Part shown: positions 43,461 through 53,777 of the stretch, in pieces | Position numbering within the stretch: position 1 is the first letter of the stretch | How the letters are laid out: each line of letters starts with the position of its first letter | NCBI GenBank assembly: GCA_013816485.1 | Contig: JACDEI010000026.1 | Span: 1-64,000 of the forward strand | DNA from: Planctomycetota bacterium | Lineage (GTDB): Bacteria; Planctomycetota; UBA11346 | Length of the DNA: 64,000 nt | Direction of reading: 5' to 3' | Program-made: the position numbers and the translations under genes | Notes under the pieces: model-generated | The model's database searches: none | Seen by the model: the letters and a program-made list of their open reading frames with translations, nothing else | Told to the model about the DNA's origin: nothing

Positions 43461-44607
43461 CCTTACGCGGCGTTTCACCGCCCGTACCTGATTCATCGTT
43501 CCCCAGCGCTGGCGGTGGCTCGGTCGGTGCGGCATCCGCACTGGTGAACGGCGGCTCAGAGGCCTCCGGTTGATCGCTGCTGGACGGAGCGTCGTCACCA
43601 GCAACGAGATCATCGGTGATCGCGTCACGCGGGATCGGATGCGGGTCGCTAATGGGCAATGTTTCCGCGGTCTCGTCAGCCTGCGGCTGCGCCGGATCGG
43701 CATGGACGACGGATGACGTGGCGACATCGGTCGAGGGATCTTCGCGTGGAACCTGCGCTTCGTGAGCGGCACGTTCCTCTTCGGCCATACGCGCAAGTTC
43801 TGCGGCTTCTTCCTTTTCTTCCAGTCGACGGTGGCGACGCATCATCAACGCGCTGAGGCCAACGCCGAGGAAATACAAACCGTAAAGCGGAATCATCATC
43901 ACGATCATGCTGAATGCGTCAGGAGGTGCGACCACCGCTGCGATTCCGGTGTTGACCAGGATGGCGATCTTCCAGTTTCTCAACAACTGGCCGACCGTCA
44001 CGAATCCGGTCCGCACCATGACCATTACCAGCCAGGGAATATCCGCAATAAGCCCGAATACCACGGTCATACGAATGAAATCTTGATGATATGCTTGCAG
44101 TTGGAGCTGGAACTCAGCGAGTGGGTTGTGAGCTGCCCATTTGATCATGAAAGAATAGAAATACGGCAAACCGATGAAGTAGCCGACCAACGTTCCGGCA
44201 TAGAAAAACATGATGCCCGCAGGAACGAACAAGAATGCCAAGCGCCGTTCGCGATGTACCAGCCCAACCCCGATGAACATCCACAGTTGGTAAACCAACA
44301 CCGGAAAGGCGATGAAGAATGCCGTGTAAAAGCTCACCTTCATCGATGCGAGTGGACCTTCCCAAATGCCATGGATCGCCAAACGCGGCAGGCCGTCGAC
44401 AGGCAACCCGACCGTCTTGGCGTGTTCCGGATTGATGGCGATGGCCCAAACCAGGGGTTGGGCAAACAACACCTGGAGGCGATTTTCAAATGCGAATGCA
44501 CCGAAGAATAATGCCGCCAGCGAGATCAGGGGCCAGATCAGCCGGCGACGCAACTCATCCAGGTGATCACCCAGGCTCATCGGGACATCGAGAAAGTCGC
44601 GTGCCAT
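43444..44607 (-). CDS. tatC: Sec-independent protein translocase TatC with long acidic tail
   Basis: A 387-residue membrane protein. The first 250 residues have the six TatC helices and motifs: MSLGDHLDELRRRLIWPLIS, FYTAFFIAFPVLVYQLWMFI, GLVHRERRLAFLFVPAGIMF and VVAPPDAFSMIVMMIPLYGL. TatC recognises twin-arginine signal peptides in the inner membrane. The last 130 residues are disordered in appearance: a charged coiled part (EEKEEAAELARMAEEERAAH) and then Asp/Glu/Pro/Ser-rich sequence. That tail is much longer than usual. It sits 2 nt after trpA and overlaps proB. No tatA or tatB is present here. Confidence 0.95.
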   Translation of the reverse strand: MARDFLDVPMSLGDHLDELRRRLIWPLISLAALFFGAFAFENRLQVLFAQPLVWAIAINPEHAKTVGLPVDGLPRLAIHGIWEGPLASMKVSFYTAFFIAFPVLVYQLWMFIGVGLVHRERRLAFLFVPAGIMFFYAGTLVGYFIGLPYFYSFMIKWAAHNPLAEFQLQLQAYHQDFIRMTVVFGLIADIPWLVMVMVRTGFVTVGQLLRNWKIAILVNTGIAAVVAPPDAFSMIVMMIPLYGLYFLGVGLSALMMRRHRRLEEKEEAAELARMAEEERAAHEAQVPREDPSTDVATSSVVHADPAQPQADETAETLPISDPHPIPRDAITDDLVAGDDAPSSSDQPEASEPPFTSADAAPTEPPPALGNDESGTGGETPRKDDDRG

Positions 44608-44609
44608 CG

Positions 44610-45544
44610 TCAGACCCCAACCGCGTGGACGGCGCGCGCCAACTCGCCAGCACGGCCAGCTACCCTGGCCACCAGATCCGCATCCTTGCCGTGTTTTTCG
44701 ATCAGACGGACTAGGTGGCTGCCGACGATCACCCCATCGCCATGGCTGGCGGCGAGCGCGGCCTGCTCCGGACTGGAGATGCCAAAGCCGATGCACACCG
44801 GCGCGTCGGAGACGCTCTTGAGCGCCTTCACCTGCTTGGCGAGATCGGCGGGCAGTTCGGCGCGTTCGCCGGTCACGCCAAGACGGCAGACGTAATAGAG
44901 AAAGCCACGGCTCTCGCGCATAAGCATTTTCTTACGCACCAGCGGCGTGGTTGGTGCCGACAGACAGACGGTGGCGAGGCCAGCGGCGCGCATGGTGGCG
45001 AGGAATTCGGGGCCTTCCTCGGGCGGCAGGTCGAGCGACAGCAGGCCGTCGATACCGGCGGCGAAGGCATCGGTGGCGAATTTCTCCGCGCCGTAAGCCA
45101 ACACCGGGCTGAGGTAGGTGAAGAACAACAACGGCACCTGCGTACGCGCACGGATACGACGCACCGCGTCGAGCACGCCGCGCACGGTGGTGCCGCTGGC
45201 CAGCGCGCGTTCACACGCCGCCTGGTTCGCCGGGCCATCGGCCATCGGATCGCTGTAGGGAATGCCGAGCTCGATGATGTCGACGCCCTGTTCGGCCATG
45301 CCGACCACCAGATCGACCGTGGCATCAAGGTGCGGATCGCCGGCACAGATGTAGGCGACGAAGGCCTTTTTCCCGTCAGCGCGTAGGTCGGCGAAACGGC
45401 GGGTAATGCGGTTGGTACGGTCTGGAGTCCGGTGTCCGGAGTCCGGTGTCTTTTCTGACAACGTTGCTGATGCGGTTTTGTGTTCACTCCCCGCAGAACG
45501 ACCATGCTTGAAAGACCCCGGACTCCGGACCCCGGACCCCGAAC

Positions 45545-45548
<4 letters not shown>
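44610..45548 (-). CDS. trpA: Tryptophan synthase alpha chain with repeat-derived N-terminus
   Basis: A 312-residue TrpA, which splits indole-3-glycerol phosphate. The TIM barrel starts near residue 46 ([19 protein letters not shown], with catalytic Glu in [18 protein letters not shown]; the second acid lies in [21 protein letters not shown] binds phosphate). The first 43 or so residues ([20 protein letters not shown] ... [11 protein letters not shown]) are not part of the family and are encoded by the two-arm gtccgg element at 45421-45543. The ATG 45548 overlaps the trpB stop (ATGA), and no internal start codon replaces it. The barrel itself looks intact. Confidence 0.95.
45421..45543. repeat. 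Two-arm (gtccgg) array element inside trpA start
   Basis: On the minus strand the first arm is gttcggggtccggggtccgg with more units to about 45518. Then come about 65 unique bases, then acaccggactccggacaccg and gactcc ending at 45421. It is the same layout as 40231-40360. The length keeps trpA in frame. Confidence 0.85.
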
Positions 45549-46750
<1,202 letters not shown>

Positions 46751-46850
46751 GGGTTCCTCGCGGGCGGCACAGGATGGGGTGGCCCTGGGGGATGTCAAAA
46801 CCACTGACGGGGCCCTTGGGCGGCTTGGAAACGGGAGAGTAGCGCAGAGG

Positions 46851-46996
46851 CGCAGAGGCGCAGAGGTCAGAGGAGGGCCGCAGAGCGGAAAATCCGGGTG
46901 AGCAACAGCGATCAGGTACGAGAGTGACATCAAGACGGGTGGCAGACACAGCCACCGTGATCTCTGCGGCCCTCCTCTGACCTCTGCGCCTCTGCG
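46851..46996. repeat. 35-bp perfect inverted repeat of gcagag type
   Basis: Bases 46851-46885 (starting cgcagaggcgcagaggtcag) and 46962-46996 are exact inverses, separated by 76 bases. The outer units repeat gcgcagag. The pair can form a very stable hairpin. It lies between trpB and the DUF4954 gene, both on the minus strand, and could end transcription from the DUF4954 side or serve as a recombination site. Confidence 0.9.
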
Positions 46997-47023
46997 GCTG
47001 GTCATCCTGCCTTGTTCTTCAGA

Positions 47024-48955
47024 TCAGAGAGCGACACCGAGTTTGGCGATGCGGTCTGCGGTCTTCTTGACGCGTGCCCAGGCGCTGGCGACCACGGCGT
47101 CATCGGCGGCGGCGGTATGCGCTTCCGCATACCCAGGGATGATGCGCGCGCCGCGTTCGTCGTCGCGGGCCTTGCTCGCCTGGACCAGTTCGGCGTTCTG
47201 TTTTTCCATGTCGAGCAGCAGCTTCATGCGCTGGTTGAAATTGATGCCGGGCAGCAGCAGGCGCGCGAGTTCGTGGGCGAGTTCGCCGGATCCGGGAATC
47301 TGAAGATTGCCCTCCTGCTCGGCGAGCATCACGCGCAGGCAGTAACGCTTGAGCGCGCGACCATAGACCTCGATGGCCTTGAGGCGCGATTCCTCGCGCA
47401 GGAAGTTCTTGCCCAGGCCGTCGATGTCGGTTTCGAGATAGACCGGTTTGGTCTGCGCGACTCCCAACAGGCGATCGCGGGCTTCGCGCACCTGGCGCAT
47501 CACCTGGGGCCGGAGGACCTTGTAGTCGATTAGGTGGCGACGTGACTGATCGCGTTTGGCAAACTTCAGTTCGGTGCGCACCAGGCCATAGGCGTTGGCG
47601 AACAGGCCCCAGGCAGGAATCAGTTCGTTGTAGGCGCGTGGCACTAGGCCCTGCGATTCATCGATCGGTTCGGCCGGCACGGTGATCAGACTGAAGGGGA
47701 AACGCACCTTCTGCGGCAACGTCGACACACCCATGCTCACAACTGAGTAGGGCGATTGGCTGAAATCACTGGGGAAACGGATCGCGCAACCGAGGCCGAA
47801 GAAACAGCCTTCGCCCGGCCAGATCTCCTGGTCGGGAGCGCGGCCGTTGTGGTTGGAGCCGACCATCGCGCCGTAGGCGATGTTACCTTTGCCCTCGGGC
47901 CAATACGCCGAGATCAGCAGGCTCTGGTGGTGGAAGCCGACGAACGGGCCGACCAGGCTGCTGGTGACTTCGCCTTTGGCGATGGTGGTGTTGGGGCCGA
48001 TGACGCTGGCACTCACCGAGGCGTGTTCATCGACCGCGCTGTGTTCGAGCAGCGCGGAACCACGCACGATGCCATTGCCGGCGACGTGCACGCCGTGCTG
48101 GAGCACGCTATCGCGCACGGCTGCGCCGCCGCTCACTTCGGTCGGTTCTTCGCTCGACGACAACACGCAGGTGTTGGTCAGTTCCAGCGCGTGGTCGATC
48201 ACCGCCGACACGCCGATGTAGGCATCACGGATGCGTTCGACGTGACGCACGCGCGCCTTGCGACGGACCCAGCCAACCGGACTGGTGGTGATGCGAGCAT
48301 ACTGTTCAACCGCGGTGCGCACGGCCTTCTGCCCCTCGTGATCGGCGCGTTCACGCGTGACCAGGGCGGCCTCGTCGATGGTGACCTCGGCCCACAGCGG
48401 CAGCTCGCGGCCACCGGTCTCCGGGCCAATGGCGATCGACTGGCCAGCGCCGAATCGCGCCGCGCCAGAGCAGGTGATCGAACCGACATCGAACAGCACC
48501 GCTTCACGATCGATGATGATGTTGGCGGCAAAACGCACGTTTTCGAGCAGGCAATCGTTGCTCACCTGGCAATCGATCAGCGTGCTGTCGTAGATGCCGG
48601 CGGGCAGTTTAATGCCGGCCAGGACCTCGATCTCGCCACTGAACCGGCCAAGGACGCAGCGGCCTTTCAGATGGGTGCGACGGACGCGGAAGGCATCGAA
48701 GTCCTGCGCCACCTGCACCTGTTTCCAATCGTCAGCACGGCAGCCGCGATCTTCCATCACCGCGATCTCTTCGCGGGTGAGGTCGCGCAGCAACAGGCCC
48801 AGCACGTTGTCGCGGCGTTTGGCCACCAGCCGACCAGCATCGATCAATTCGCTGTCGTGGCCGATGAGCGACGCCAACTCCGCCAGGGTCACTGGCGTGG
48901 GCCGGATGCCTTGCTGGGCTTCCGCGGGAGCGGCTGATTCGGTGGCCTTGCGCAT
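47024..48955 (-). CDS. DUF4954-type left-handed beta-helix protein
   Basis: A 643-residue protein with an extended series of hexapeptide-like turns between about residues 90 and 390 (GEIEVLAGIKLPAGIYDSTL, IDCQVSNDCLLENVRFAANI, VSASVIGPNTTIAKGEVTSS, LVGPFVGFHHQ), as in sugar-nucleotide acyltransferases. The match is to DUF4954, described mainly in Bacteroidetes and PVC bacteria. The helical C-terminal 200 residues are also part of that family. Many hexapeptide proteins act on activated sugars, and here the gene follows nagB by 29 nt. An enzyme of amino-sugar metabolism is therefore an inference. No signal peptide. Confidence 0.82.
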   Translation of the reverse strand: MRKATESAAPAEAQQGIRPTPVTLAELASLIGHDSELIDAGRLVAKRRDNVLGLLLRDLTREEIAVMEDRGCRADDWKQVQVAQDFDAFRVRRTHLKGRCVLGRFSGEIEVLAGIKLPAGIYDSTLIDCQVSNDCLLENVRFAANIIIDREAVLFDVGSITCSGAARFGAGQSIAIGPETGGRELPLWAEVTIDEAALVTRERADHEGQKAVRTAVEQYARITTSPVGWVRRKARVRHVERIRDAYIGVSAVIDHALELTNTCVLSSSEEPTEVSGGAAVRDSVLQHGVHVAGNGIVRGSALLEHSAVDEHASVSASVIGPNTTIAKGEVTSSLVGPFVGFHHQSLLISAYWPEGKGNIAYGAMVGSNHNGRAPDQEIWPGEGCFFGLGCAIRFPSDFSQSPYSVVSMGVSTLPQKVRFPFSLITVPAEPIDESQGLVPRAYNELIPAWGLFANAYGLVRTELKFAKRDQSRRHLIDYKVLRPQVMRQVREARDRLLGVAQTKPVYLETDIDGLGKNFLREESRLKAIEVYGRALKRYCLRVMLAEQEGNLQIPGSGELAHELARLLLPGINFNQRMKLLLDMEKQNAELVQASKARDDERGARIIPGYAEAHTAAADDAVVASAWARVKKTADRIAKLGVAL

Positions 48956-48984
48956 GCGCAGTCGTCCAGAACGGGCGGTGGTGG

Positions 48985-49749
48985 TTACTTCTCGGCCTTG
49001 GCCAGCGAGGCGTCGTCCAGACGCGACGCGGCATCGCGATCAGCAAAGATCGTCAGCTTCGGATGGTTGAGCAGCAGGCTCGCGGGAACGCTGGGGCCGC
49101 TGCGCCCTTCAACCATTTTATGCAACGCATCGGCCTTGCCGAGGCCGGTGGCGATCAGCAGCACTTCGCGCGCTTCAAGGATGGTCGCCATACCCATGGT
49201 GATGGCGGTCTGCGGCGTCGATTCGAGATTCTTGAAACGGCTGCCGTCGCTGAGTGCCGCGAGCGTCGACGGCGTCAACGTCGCCACGCGCATGCGGCTC
49301 TTGGGTGACGAGCCCGGCTCATTGAGACCGACGTGGCCATTGTGGCCGAGGCCGAGCACCACGGCGTCGAGTCCGCCACGCGCCTCGATCAGCAGGTCCC
49401 ACGCCTTGCACTCGGCTTCCAGATCCTTGGCGTCGCCGCGTGGCACGAAGGTCTGCTCACGGGGAATGTCGACCTGCCGGAACAGGTGGAAGTTCATCAG
49501 GTAGCGCGTCGAGCGGTGATCGTTCGGCGTCAGGCCGACGTACTCGTCGGTGCCGAATGCCGTGACATGGCGGAAGCTGAAGCCGCCACGCTCATGGAAA
49601 CGCTGCACCAGCCCGGTGTAGCACAGGATGCTGGTGCGCCCGGCGGAGAGCCCGAGTTTGAGGTGCGGGTTCTTGCCGATGGAAGACGCGAGCACGTCAG
49701 CGAGGCGCTCGCCGGCATCTTCGCGTGTATTGCTCAGGATCAGTCTCAT
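48985..49749 (-). CDS. nagB: Glucosamine-6-phosphate deaminase-like protein
   Basis: A 254-residue member of the NagB/6-phosphogluconolactonase family. FGTDEYVGLTPNDHRSTRYL and LGLGHNGHVGLNEPGSS carry the residues used by NagB, and TPQTAITMGMATILEAREVL matches the deaminase rather than the lactonase. It should convert glucosamine 6-phosphate to fructose 6-phosphate and ammonia. ATG 49749 fits the family start. It is the first gene of a nagB-DUF4954 pair. Regulation is not visible. A repeat cluster lies upstream. Confidence 0.93.
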   Translation of the reverse strand: MRLILSNTREDAGERLADVLASSIGKNPHLKLGLSAGRTSILCYTGLVQRFHERGGFSFRHVTAFGTDEYVGLTPNDHRSTRYLMNFHLFRQVDIPREQTFVPRGDAKDLEAECKAWDLLIEARGGLDAVVLGLGHNGHVGLNEPGSSPKSRMRVATLTPSTLAALSDGSRFKNLESTPQTAITMGMATILEAREVLLIATGLGKADALHKMVEGRSGPSVPASLLLNHPKLTIFADRDAASRLDDASLAKAEK

Positions 49750-49843
49750 GGTCCACCGGCTCCTGGCTGGGGGTGGGTTCTAATGGCTTGGGACGGCGTT
49801 GCCATGTGTTGTCCAGGTTGGCACCACCGTGCCTTCATGGTGG
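49750..49843. other. Upstream region of nagB
   Basis: This short stretch must hold the nagB promoter on the minus strand. No clear boxes were seen. It runs directly into the tandem repeat at 49844. Confidence 0.3.
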
Positions 49844-50064
49844 CTACAGACCACAGGCTACAGGCCACAGGTTAAAGCAGAGACGTCCGCAGCACGACCC
49901 GTGTGCCCGCGGCGACTACAGACCACAGGCTACAGGTAAAAGCAGAGACGTCCGCAGCACGACCTGTGTGCCCGCGGCGACTACAGACCACAGGCTACAG
50001 GCCACAGGTTAAAGCAGAGACGTCCGCAGCACGACCTGTGGTCCGTAGCCTGTAGCCTGTAGCC
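49844..50064. repeat. Three tandem 65-72-bp repeats with inverted tail
   Basis: Copies begin at 49844, 49916 and 49981 with ctacagaccacaggctacag, continue through gcagagacgtccgcagcacg and end in gcccgcggcga in the first two. The second copy lacks a 7-base gccacag block. After the third copy the inverse of the first part (gtggtccgtagcctgtagcc) follows to 50064, so a long hairpin is possible. A fragment of the same wording occurs at 34697-34720 (gctacgggctacagactacg). Confidence 0.88.
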
Positions 50065-50090
50065 AACGCTCGCGCAGCGAGCGCCCAGCA

Positions 50091-50123
50091 AACGAAAAAC
50101 CCCCGGCTTGCGCCGAGGGTTCC
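50091..50123 (-). terminator. Intrinsic terminator of gapA
   Basis: On the minus strand aaccctcggc-gcaa-gccgggggtt (50098-50121) forms a 10-bp stem with one mismatch-free GC core, followed by TTTTCGTT. It lies 25 nt after the gapA stop. Confidence 0.88.
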
Positions 50124-50147
50124 CGTACATCGCCGATGCGATCGCGC

Positions 50148-51540
<1,393 letters not shown>

Positions 51541-51574
51541 CAAACACAAACACCCCAGCCGAAGCCAGGGTGTT
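51541..51574 (-). terminator. Terminator after the small basic protein gene
   Basis: On the minus strand aacaccctggc-ttc-ggctggggtgtt (51549-51574) forms a stem with a UUCG-type loop, followed by TGTGTTTG. It lies 46 nt behind the stop codon. Confidence 0.72.
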
Positions 51575-51620
51575 GGAGAAACCAGAAACATGCCGCGTCG
51601 TTTGACGACAGCGTCGAGGT

Positions 51621-51800
51621 TCAGGTCATCTTGATGTTGCGGACCTTGGGCAGGTTGAAGATCGACGCGGCCTTGCCCTTGGCGTCCTTCTCCGACCACT
51701 TGCCTTCGCCCTTCAGGCGCTCAATGCGCTCGGCGCGGCTGAGGACGTTGCGGTGTTTGACGAAACCGCCCTTGGAGACGTAAGAACCGTGGATGCTCAT
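51621..51800 (-). CDS. PVC small basic protein (TIGR04137-like)
   Basis: A 59-residue protein: MSIHGSYVSKGGFVKHRNVL, then SRAERIERLKGEGKW and a C-terminal FNLPKVRNIKMT. The pattern SxKG..xxHRNVLxRxERIxxLK...xLPKVRNIK is that of the small basic protein family reported from Chlamydiae, Verrucomicrobia, Lentisphaerae and Planctomycetes. Its biochemical role is unknown, though it is thought to be highly expressed and possibly ribosome-linked. AGGGG precedes ATG 51800 by 5 nt, and a good terminator follows. It is the best phylogenetic marker in the window. Confidence 0.88.
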   Translation of the reverse strand: MSIHGSYVSKGGFVKHRNVLSRAERIERLKGEGKWSEKDAKGKAASIFNLPKVRNIKMT

Positions 51801-51894
51801 GGGAACCCCTGTGAAAATTGAGCGCGCACCGTAGTGGGCTGCGTTGGATTGCAAGCCGGTGGGTGGCTTGCTGGGCGGCCGCGGGCTCCCCGCC

Positions 51895-52776
51895 CTATTT
51901 GGCCGCCACCTTTGAGGAGGATTCGCCTGATTCACGCCGTTTGGCCGTTTTGGCACCCACCACGGGGGGCCGGTGGGCTTCGGCCATGCGGCCTTTGATA
52001 CTGGTCTGGAGGTGTTCTTCCAGCCAGGTGCACAGGCGTTGCACCGGGTGCGCCGGATCGGTTGGGATGGTGGCGCGGACGGAGGCCAGGACCTCGGCCA
52101 GCGGTTTGCCGCCACGATCGTGGTACAAATGGCGGAACGCCTCACGCACCGCACTGATGTGCTCTTCGCTGAAACCATCGCGGCGCATGCCGATCTGGTT
52201 GACGTTGCGCGGCTCGGCGGGATTTCCTTCGGCGATCATGAACGGCGGCACGTCGAAACGCACGCCGCTCATCGAACCGACCAGCGACAGTTCACCGATG
52301 GTGGCGAAATGGTGGAGTCCGACCATGCCGCCGATGATGGCTTTTCTGCCGACTTTGATGTGGCCGGCCAACTGCGTGTTGTTGCCGATCACCACGTTGT
52401 CACTGACCGCACAATCGTGCGCGACGTGGGCATAGGCCATGATCAGGCACTCGTTGCCGATCGTGGTTTTCATCCCGCCGCCAGCGGTGCCTTTGCTGAC
52501 GGTTACCGCTTCGTGGATGCGGCAGCGTTCACCGATTACGGTCTCGCTGTCCTCACCGCGGAACTTGAGGTCCTGCGGATCGCTGCCGATGACCGCGCCG
52601 GGGAAAACGATGGTGCCGGCACCGATGGTGGAGCGACCGTAGATCGTCGCGTGGTTGCGCAGTTCGACTCCGGCGCCCAATTTCACCGCGCCTTTGACGA
52701 CGCAGAACGGGCCGACGACGGCCTCGTCATGGATTTCAGCAGCGGGATCGACCACCGCGAGCGGGTGAATCGGCAT
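51895..52776 (-). CDS. lpxA: Acyl-ACP--UDP-N-acetylglucosamine O-acyltransferase
   Basis: A 293-residue LpxA, the first enzyme of lipid A synthesis. The left-handed beta-helix (IHPLAVVDPAAEIHDEAVVG and on) leads to GSDPQDLKFRGEDSETVIGE, then the catalytic His region LIMAYAHVAHDCAVSDNVVI, GHIKVGRKAIIGGMVGLHHF and GNPAEPRNVNQIGMRRDGFS, which mark LpxA rather than LpxD. The C-terminal 30 residues (RPPVVGAKTAKRRESGESSS) are an extra basic, low-complexity tail. The gene implies a lipopolysaccharide outer membrane. No other lpx or fabZ gene is adjacent. Confidence 0.96.
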   Translation of the reverse strand: MPIHPLAVVDPAAEIHDEAVVGPFCVVKGAVKLGAGVELRNHATIYGRSTIGAGTIVFPGAVIGSDPQDLKFRGEDSETVIGERCRIHEAVTVSKGTAGGGMKTTIGNECLIMAYAHVAHDCAVSDNVVIGNNTQLAGHIKVGRKAIIGGMVGLHHFATIGELSLVGSMSGVRFDVPPFMIAEGNPAEPRNVNQIGMRRDGFSEEHISAVREAFRHLYHDRGGKPLAEVLASVRATIPTDPAHPVQRLCTWLEEHLQTSIKGRMAEAHRPPVVGAKTAKRRESGESSSKVAAK

Positions 52777-52943
52777 GGCGAGTGGTTCCGTCGTAAAATA
52801 CGTGAGCTTCGCAAACTGGAGCTAGCAGGAGCTAACTAACTACCGCGAACGCGGCGTAACCCTATGAATTGATAAGGGTCTGGTCAAGGTTGCTATTCGT
52901 TGTCTGACATTGAATTCGCAGGTCCGCGTAGTATGAGGCCGCG

Positions 52944-53777
52944 ATGCCTCTGGTGCGCGGTGTCCTGGTCGGCCCTCCCCACACCTATTTGGTGCAGGTG
53001 TCGACCGCGCTCGGCATGTCGGTGTTCGGTCACCCTGGGGAAGCCGAGCACCTGCTGCACCTCCTCGCCCGCTTGCGTCAGGCCTTCGATGTGCGGCTCT
53101 TCGGCTACCTGATCCTGCGTGACGGGTTACGGCTGGTGCTGCGTCACCACGTGAGCGTCAACGAGAGCGACGATCGACTGCGCACGCGCTGGGCCCTGAT
53201 CGACGGCAGCCCCCTCACCACCGTGTCGCGCATCAAACAACGATTCACCAGCTTAGGTGGTTTCATGCAGACGCTGCTGCAGCGCTTCAGCCGCGAATGG
53301 AACCGTCGTCATGCCAGCCGTGGTCATCTTTGGTCAGGTCGTTACCGCGCCTGCCTATTGGCCGACGACCATGCGCTGCTCGCGGCCGTGGCGTGGGTCG
53401 AGGATGCGCATCTGCACCGCACGGTGCGCGTACTCAGCAGCGCCGAGGCGCATGGCCCGGAAGCGTTGCTGCCGCTCGCGCCGTTACCGATCCGCCGTGG
53501 ACCGGATGGTTCGTTGTTCACCGCCGACGAATCCCCGCCCGGATTGTCGCCACTGACCGATCAAGACGGACGCACCGGCTTTCGTGATTACGTGGCGGAA
53601 CTGCCGCCGAATGATCTCGCGGCGTACGGTGTCGCGCTGAGCAACGGGTGGGCACTTGGCCGACCTGAAAGTTTGTCCGGCCTGCTCAGCCGCATTGGGC
53701 GCAGCGGCGGACGTGGAAGAAGTAGGCAACTCCGCGAACTCGACGATCGCCTCGGACTCTGTGGAGTGTGGGGATGA
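52944..53777 (+). CDS. RAYT-like (Y1 transposase family) protein lacking HUH residues
   Basis: A 277-residue protein with the layout of REP-associated tyrosine transposases: strand 1 (HTYLVQVSTALGMSVFGHP), helix EAEHLLHLLARLRQAFDVRL, strand LFGYLILRDGLRLVLRHHV, helix FMQTLLQRFSREWNRRHASR, GHLWSGRYRACLLADDHALL, and the C-terminal SNGWALGRPESLSGLLSRIG. In active enzymes the third element reads like MPNHVHLL and gives the metal-binding HUH pair; here it reads ILRDGLRLVL. The usual Tyr in the FSREWNRR helix is Phe. It is therefore probably inactive as a nuclease. The stop overlaps the queG start (ATGA). Confidence 0.7.
   Translation: MPLVRGVLVGPPHTYLVQVSTALGMSVFGHPGEAEHLLHLLARLRQAFDVRLFGYLILRDGLRLVLRHHVSVNESDDRLRTRWALIDGSPLTTVSRIKQRFTSLGGFMQTLLQRFSREWNRRHASRGHLWSGRYRACLLADDHALLAAVAWVEDAHLHRTVRVLSSAEAHGPEALLPLAPLPIRRGPDGSLFTADESPPGLSPLTDQDGRTGFRDYVAELPPNDLAAYGVALSNGWALGRPESLSGLLSRIGRSGGRGRSRQLRELDDRLGLCGVWG

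Noticed and set aside
46751-47005. 85-residue N-terminal extension of TrpB
   Set aside because: The sequence runs through the inverted gcagag repeat and has no family similarity; TrpB begins normally at 46750.
47756-48937. 393-codon frame on the plus strand opposite DUF4954
   Set aside because: It mirrors the codon pattern of the real gene in a GC-rich genome and has no family motif. The same holds for long frames opposite gapA, hrpA, the kinase at 30384 and trpB.
49844-50064. CRISPR array
   Set aside because: The repeats abut directly, with no unique spacers and only three units; no cas genes are present.
52944-53777. Active IS200-type transposase
   Set aside because: The HUH pair and catalytic Tyr are absent, and no insertion-sequence ends flank the gene.
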